NCBI RefSeq assembly: GCF_004366815.1
Contig: NZ_SORI01000007.1
Span: 62,001-126,000 of the forward strand
Length of the DNA: 64,000 nucleotides
Source of the DNA: Aminivibrio pyruvatiphilus
Lineage (GTDB): Bacteria > Synergistota > Synergistia > Synergistales > Aminobacteriaceae
Reading direction: 5' to 3'
The notes beneath the pieces are model-generated. The model saw nothing but the letters and a program-made list of their open reading frames with translations. It was not told the origin of the DNA and made no database searches. Positions within the stretch are counted from its first letter, which is position 1. Each line of letters begins with the position of its first letter. This document shows positions 59,920-64,000 of the stretch, in pieces. The position numbers were made by a program, and so were the translations under genes.

Positions 59920-59960
59920 GCTTTCCGGTGAGCGGCTGAGCGGATCCTGTTCGGTCTCCT

Positions 59961-61241
59961 TTATTTCAGCAGGGCCGGCAGCCATGTGGAGACGGTCGGC
60001 ACGAAGGTGACCAGCAGCAGTATAAGCACGTTGCAGATGATAAAGGGCAGGGCATGGACGAAAATCTCCGTGATGGGCTTCTTGCAGATCTTGGTGCAGA
60101 CGTTGAGGCACATCCCTACCGGGGGCGTCACCAGGCCGATGGCCATGCCGGTTATCATGATGGCGCCGAACTGGAGGTCGTCGACGCCGAGTCCTCTCAT
60201 GACGGGGAGCAGCACCGGGCAGAGGAGCATGATGGAGGGGGCCACGTCGACGAAGAGGCCGACGACCAGGATAAGTACGTCCAGAAAGAGAAGGATCCAG
60301 AAGGGATGGACGTCGAGGCCGAGCATGAAGGCGCTCACCATGGCGGGGACCTGTTCCACGGAGAGAATCCAGACGTAAATTGTGGAGAATCCCACGACGA
60401 ACATGATGGAGCTTGAGCTGAGCACGGTTTTCTTGAGCATGCCCCCGATCTGTCCCAGGTCGAGCTCCCTGTAGACGAAAAAGCCGAGGACCAGGGCGTA
60501 GAGGACGGCAACCCCCGCCGACTCGCTGGCGGTGGCGATGCCGAGCGAGACGGACAGGACGATGATCACCGGCATGATGAGCGCCAGGACGCCGTCCTTG
60601 AAGGTGTTTTTGAAATCGGCGGCGTCGAAGGGGGTCCGGGGAGGATGGTATCCTCTCTTCCGAGAAATGACCCAGACGAGAGCCATCTGCGACAGGCCGA
60701 TGAGTATTCCCGGAACGAGCCCGGCGAGGAAGAGAGATCCCACGGAGGCCCCGGAGACCATGGCGTAGAGGAGCATGGGAATACTGGGGGGGATGATCAT
60801 GCCCATGGTGGACGAGGCGACGGTGACGCCGGCGGAGAATCCCGTATCGTACCCGGCTTTCTCCATCTCCGGAATCAGGATGGAGCCGATGGCTGAGGTA
60901 TCGGCCACGGACGAGCCGGTGATGCCGCCGAAGATCATGCTGGCGATGACGTTGACCTCTCCGAGCCCGCCGCGGATGGGGCGGACGAGATAAAGGCTGA
61001 ATTTCAGGATGCGGCGGGTGATGCCGCCGCTGTTCATCAGTTCACCCGCCAGGATGAAGAGGGGCAGGGCGATAAGGACGTAGCTGCCGGAGCCTGCCCA
61101 GACTCTCTGGGTGAAGATTCCCGCCAGGGACGGCTTGAGCAGAAGGAAATAGGCCGCAGCTGAAGCCCCAAGGGAATAGCAGATGGGAACTCCGATGACG
61201 ACGCAGACGAGCAGGGTGGATAACAGAATGAAAACGGCCAT
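59961..61241 (-). CDS. dctM: TRAP transporter large membrane subunit DctM
   Basis: 426 residues, about twelve TM helices, the transport subunit of a TRAP (tripartite ATP-independent periplasmic) importer that uses an ion gradient. Diagnostic segments: GVPICYSLGASAAAY, LPLFILAGELMNSGGITRRI, GGITGSSVADTSAIGSILIPEM, IIPPSIPMLLYAMVSG and the late GLVTPPVGMCLNVC. ATG 61241 is 13 bases after the dctQ stop. Last gene in the kduI-dctPQM set; on the basis of kduI the cargo is probably a uronate or its unsaturated derivative. Confidence 0.95.
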   Translation of the reverse strand: MAVFILLSTLLVCVVIGVPICYSLGASAAAYFLLLKPSLAGIFTQRVWAGSGSYVLIALPLFILAGELMNSGGITRRILKFSLYLVRPIRGGLGEVNVIASMIFGGITGSSVADTSAIGSILIPEMEKAGYDTGFSAGVTVASSTMGMIIPPSIPMLLYAMVSGASVGSLFLAGLVPGILIGLSQMALVWVISRKRGYHPPRTPFDAADFKNTFKDGVLALIMPVIIVLSVSLGIATASESAGVAVLYALVLGFFVYRELDLGQIGGMLKKTVLSSSSIMFVVGFSTIYVWILSVEQVPAMVSAFMLGLDVHPFWILLFLDVLILVVGLFVDVAPSIMLLCPVLLPVMRGLGVDDLQFGAIMITGMAIGLVTPPVGMCLNVCTKICKKPITEIFVHALPFIICNVLILLLVTFVPTVSTWLPALLK

Positions 61242-61254
61242 GGGGTTTCCTCCG

Positions 61255-61767
61255 CTATACCGGTTGGATTTCGTTCTCTGCCGTTCCCGTGCAGGCGGGG
61301 AGCTTCTTTCCCCTGAAGAGGGAGACGAGCCGGACGGATTCGTAAAAAGTCACGATGACGGCGTTGACGGGAAACATCACATAGAGAAATTTCACCGGAA
61401 TGCGCAATCCGGGGGTCAGTGTACCTCCGACCTTGGCAATCCAGTTGATGCCCATCCTGAGCAGAAAGACCTGGAGGAGGATGACCACCACTATCTGCAG
61501 GACCTTCACCGGACGTTCTAGGGAAGGGGGCATTTTTGAGGTGAAATAGTCGATGCGGATATGCTCGTCGCAGCGGACGCCAAGGGCGGCGCCGAAGTAG
61601 GTGGTTGCGTAGAAGAGCACCGATATGGATTCCTCGGCCCAGATGAAGGTTATTTCAAGGACGTAGCGGCTGAACACGAGGGTAATGACGGCGATGGTCA
61701 TTGCCCCTGTCAGGAGTACGCACCAGAAAGTGAGCAGCCTGTCGAATCTCTCCAGAAATTTCTCCAT
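61255..61767 (-). CDS. dctQ: TRAP transporter small membrane subunit DctQ
   Basis: 170 residues with four TM helices, the usual DctQ size. Features: RLLTFWCVLLTGAMTIAVI (TM1), the conserved FIWAEESISVLFYAT after TM2, GVRCDEHIRIDYF, and a PGLRIPVKFLYVMFPVNAV TM4. GGGGAACC-containing leader with weak ribosome site before ATG 61767. Placed between dctP and dctM, as in most TRAP operons. Confidence 0.92.
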   Translation of the reverse strand: MEKFLERFDRLLTFWCVLLTGAMTIAVITLVFSRYVLEITFIWAEESISVLFYATTYFGAALGVRCDEHIRIDYFTSKMPPSLERPVKVLQIVVVILLQVFLLRMGINWIAKVGGTLTPGLRIPVKFLYVMFPVNAVIVTFYESVRLVSLFRGKKLPACTGTAENEIQPV

Positions 61768-61835
61768 GGTTCCCCTCCGATAGGGACGGGCAGGGAAGCC
61801 TGTTCCCTGCCCGCAGGTATTTTGAACCGATGCCG

Positions 61836-62846
61836 CTACCGGGAGGCTGCCTCCCGCATCCTGTCAAGCATTTCCTGGGTGAACATGCCCTTGGCGATGT
61901 AGTAATCGTAGACGGGCTGCACCGCCTTGACGAAGGCCGCGTGCTGCTCCTCGGTGAGGGTGGTGATTTCCATCTTGTCCTTCAGGAATTCAAAGCACTT
62001 GGCGTCATCCGTCGCGATGATCTCGTCGCTCATGAGCATCATCTCTTTGGCGGCCGCTCTGAGGATCCCCCGGTCCTTTTCGGAGAGGGCCTCGAACCAG
62101 TCCTTGTTCACGTAGAACATCTCCGCGTGGTATTGGTAGTTTACCAGCGTAAGGTACTTCTGCACTTCGTGGAATTTCATGGAGACGATGTTGGTCAGCG
62201 GGTTTTCCTGTCCGTCGGCAACGCCGGTCTTGAGGGCCATGTAGGTCTCGACGAAGGGGATGGAGACCACGTTGGCGCCGAGGGTTTCCATGGTCTTGAC
62301 GATGGTGGACATGGGCGGGGTCCGGATCTTGAGTCCCTTCATGTCCTCTGGTTTCGTGATGGGACGGACGTTGTTCGAAATGTGGCGGAAGAGTCCGGAA
62401 TCTCCCGTGGCGATAATGAGAAGTCCCGCCGGTTCGGCTGCCTTTGCGATCTCCTCGCCCAGGGGGCCACGGGTGATGTTGTGGATTCCCTTGACGTCCG
62501 TGAAGAGGAAGGGCATGGAGTAAATTTCGAGCAGAGGGGCCGCCTCTTCGAAGCCGCCGCTCCGGAAACCCTCCACGGTTCCCAGCTTGACCGCTTCCAG
62601 GGTTTCCATCTCCGTGCCGAGCTGCCCTGACGGGTACAGTTCCACCACGACCCGTCCCTCGGTCTCCTTTTCCACTTTTTCCTTGAACATGAGCAGCGAT
62701 CTGTGGCGGAATGTTTCTGCGTTCATGGAGTGCCCGATCTTCATGGTCGCCTGTGCCGCCAGGGCGCTCTCGGCGAGAACTCATCCCAGCAGGACGCAGA
62801 CTACCGCCGCTGCAGCCAGGACCATTGTTCGTGCGCTTCTCTTCAT
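61836..62846 (-). pseudogene. dctP: TRAP solute-binding receptor dctP with in-frame TGA in the signal peptide
   Basis: The reading frame from ATG 62846 (GGGAGGTG 9 bases upstream) gives an ideal signal peptide, MKRSARTMVLAAAAVVCVLLG, then TGA at codon 22 (62783-62781), then VLAESALAAQATMKIGHSMN and an uninterrupted DctP protein to 61836. Downstream parts are intact: the DctP fold (FKEKVEKETEGRVVVELYP, GLKIRTPPMSTIVKTME, GVADGQENPLTNIVSMKFHEV) and no further stops or frameshifts. Without read-through, only an internal start at 62744 (ATG, no ribosome site) is available, which would make an unexported protein. Causes could be a recent nonsense mutation, a sequencing error, or programmed read-through. 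DctQ and DctM remain intact. Confidence 0.8.
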
Positions 62847-63003
62847 CTTTCTGCACACCTCCCTGAAAAAGTGACTACGGACTGCCTAATTGCGGTGCGT
62901 ACTTCGCTGAATCTTTCGGGCAGACAACCGGCCCCGGCGGGGCCGCCTCGGCCTGTATGCCTCCGGCGAACTGCTGTTTATCACTCCTTCCGCGCCGGGC
63001 TTT
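62847..63003 (-). promoter_or_regulatory. kduI-dctP intergenic region with GC hairpin
   Basis: 157 bases between the kduI stop (63004) and the dctP start. It contains a 6-bp GC stem, GGCCCC (62930-62935) with GGGGCC (62939-62944), but no U-run, so it is a possible mRNA processing or stabilising element rather than a terminator. Confidence 0.35.
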
Positions 63004-63837
63004 TTACTTCATGACCGACATGGGTACATGGTCCATGTCGGTGAATTCCTGGTTCTCCCCCACCATGCTCCAGATGAAGCTGTAGCAGGATGTGCCTGCC
63101 GCGCTGTGGATGGACCAGCTCGGGTTGATGACGGCCTCTTCATTTCGGACGACGATATGGCGGGTTTCTTCAGGCCTGCCGAAGATGTGGAACGTCACGC
63201 CGTCCTTGGGGATGTCGAAATAGAAATAGACCTCCATCCGCCGTTCATGGGTATGGCACGGCATGGTGTTCCAGACGCTGCCGTTTTCAAGCTGGGTGAG
63301 ACCCATCATGAGCTGGCAGGTACTGCAGACCTCCGGATGGATATACTGGTTGATGGTGCGGACATTGGCTTTTTCCGGCTCGCCCATTTTGACTTTTTTC
63401 GCCTTTTCGATGTCGATATAGCAGTTGGGGTGGGATGTGTGGGCCGGGGCGCTGCTGAAGTAGAAATGGGCGTGGTCGTCGTGATTGTCGCTTTCGAAAA
63501 TGAGGTTCCTGATTCCGGCGCCGAGGTAGAGACCGTCCAGCTTCTTGAGGGGGAACCGTTCTCCGTCGGCGATGACTGTGCCCGGTGCCCCCACGTTGAT
63601 GATCCCCATCTCCCGGCGCTGCAGAAAGAACTCCGTCCCGATCTCCCTGCCGCATTCCAGCGACAGCGGGATTGTCGGGCAGGCCCCTCCGGTGATGATG
63701 CGGTCGATGTGGCTGTAGGTCATCCTGATCTCCCCGGGAACGAAAAGGCGGGTGACGAGGAAGTCATTCCGGAGCCGATCGGTATCGTAGTGCATGAAGT
63801 CGTCCGGGTTTGCTCCGTACCGGATGTCGAGTTTCAC
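63004..63837 (-). CDS. kduI: 5-dehydro-4-deoxy-D-glucuronate isomerase KduI
   Basis: Cytosolic zinc enzyme converting 5-keto-4-deoxyuronate to 2,5-diketo-3-deoxygluconate in pectin, alginate and glycosaminoglycan breakdown. 277 residues, the standard length. Zinc ligands in cupin-like order: H195 and H197 in MPCHTHERRMEVYFYF, E202, and H244 in PSWSIHSAAGTSCYSF. Other family marks are KKLDGLYLGAG and FGRPEETRHIVVRNEEAV. GTG start at 63837 with AAAGGGGGG upstream, 23 bases after the IclR stop, so it is cotranscribed with the regulator. The following enzymes (kduD, kdgK, kdgA) are not in the window. Confidence 0.96.
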   Translation of the reverse strand: MKLDIRYGANPDDFMHYDTDRLRNDFLVTRLFVPGEIRMTYSHIDRIITGGACPTIPLSLECGREIGTEFFLQRREMGIINVGAPGTVIADGERFPLKKLDGLYLGAGIRNLIFESDNHDDHAHFYFSSAPAHTSHPNCYIDIEKAKKVKMGEPEKANVRTINQYIHPEVCSTCQLMMGLTQLENGSVWNTMPCHTHERRMEVYFYFDIPKDGVTFHIFGRPEETRHIVVRNEEAVINPSWSIHSAAGTSCYSFIWSMVGENQEFTDMDHVPMSVMK

Positions 63838-63860
63838 GGGAAATCCCCCCTTTGAAATTT

Positions 63861-64000
63861 TTAGAGGCCGCCGGGGCCTCCGTTTGTACTGTAGCCGAGT
63901 TCGTAGGAAATGATCCTGGCCGTTCCGAAAACCCGTTTCCCGACGGTCTCCACCCTGTCGTCGGTAAAGCGGAAGACCGGTCCTGCCACGCTGACCGCAC
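63861..64000 (-). CDS. IclR-family transcriptional regulator, C-terminal end only
   Basis: The last ~45 residues of a minus-strand protein that begins beyond position 64000. The visible chain is AVSVAGPVFRFTDDRVETVG, then KRVFGTARIISYELGYSTN, GGPGGL and TAA (63863-63861). This is the end of the IclR effector-binding domain (AxSVxGPxxRxT followed by the last helix ARxISxELGY). IclR/KdgR-type proteins control uronate genes, so it is the probable regulator of the kduI-dctPQM operon it heads. The DNA-binding half is not visible. Confidence 0.85.
   Translation of the reverse strand, partial: AVSVAGPVFRFTDDRVETVGKRVFGTARIISYELGYSTNGGPGGL

Noticed and set aside
61215-61223. A DnaA-box-like GGTGGATAA within the dctQ-dctM junction region
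   Set aside because: One mismatch at the first position, inside the coding start of dctM, and isolated; chance is likely.
62744-62783. Selenocysteine or a true internal start for dctP
   Set aside because: Selenocysteine in a signal peptide has no known role, and the short stem after the TGA is not a convincing SECIS. The internal ATG has no ribosome site and would give an unexported receptor.

Overview
The window is a GC-rich bacterial chromosome segment that contains the replication origin. The best lineage guess is Synergistota (an anaerobic, amino-acid-fermenting group). The main evidence is a C-terminal Gly-rich/Cys/TM/Lys-Lys tail of the Synergist-CTERM type on the secreted beta-helix protein at 27329-28399. 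A complete branched-chain-amino-acid ABC operon with pyroglutamyl peptidase upstream, an archaeal-type glutamate synthase, a class I hybrid-cluster protein and TRAP transport fit the same picture. No rRNA, tRNA, CRISPR array, insertion sequence or prophage was seen.

Layout. 1-9.1 kb: an NhaC antiporter cut by the window edge, a YgjP-type metallopeptidase, a periplasmic binding protein overlapping a GAF/HD-GYP c-di-GMP phosphodiesterase, a TolB-like propeller, FmdE-TspO, a LysM/M23 peptidase and a secreted orphan. 9.2-12.4 kb: a cytoplasmic multi-PAS hybrid kinase. 12.4-19 kb: the replication block on the minus strand, dnaA-dnaN-recF-mnmG-dciA, with DnaA boxes on both sides of dnaA. 19-25.4 kb: DHH phosphoesterase, pcp and livHMGFK. 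25.4-27.3 kb: a minus-strand set of four small stress-type proteins from one strong promoter, then a possible structured RNA. 27.3-31.5 kb: three secreted or envelope proteins (PQQ propeller, a four-repeat protein with no family I recognise, and the Synergist-CTERM beta-helix). 31.8-39.9 kb: SYLF lipoprotein, a second hybrid kinase, TrkA and two tandem TrkH. 40-43.3 kb: cupin, then an Rrf2-ferredoxin-hcp nitrosative-stress operon with a palindromic operator. 43.5-50 kb: two near-duplicate chemoreceptors, then a diguanylate cyclase paired with a periplasmic binding protein. 50.4-55.5 kb: glutamate synthase-like protein, PPC/DUF296 protein, and an ECF transporter whose T and two A subunits are one polypeptide. 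55.7-59.9 kb: copper chaperone, CopA, and a chemoreceptor with a CZB zinc-binding tail. 60-64 kb: a uronate module (IclR, kduI, TRAP dctPQM) whose dctP has an in-frame TGA in its signal peptide.

Themes. Signal transduction dominates: two hybrid kinases, three chemoreceptors and two c-di-GMP enzymes. Both c-di-GMP enzymes are translationally coupled to a periplasmic solute-binding protein, one partner being a cyclase and the other a phosphodiesterase. Start sites were chosen by ribosome-binding site and family N-terminus and often differ from the longest open frame.
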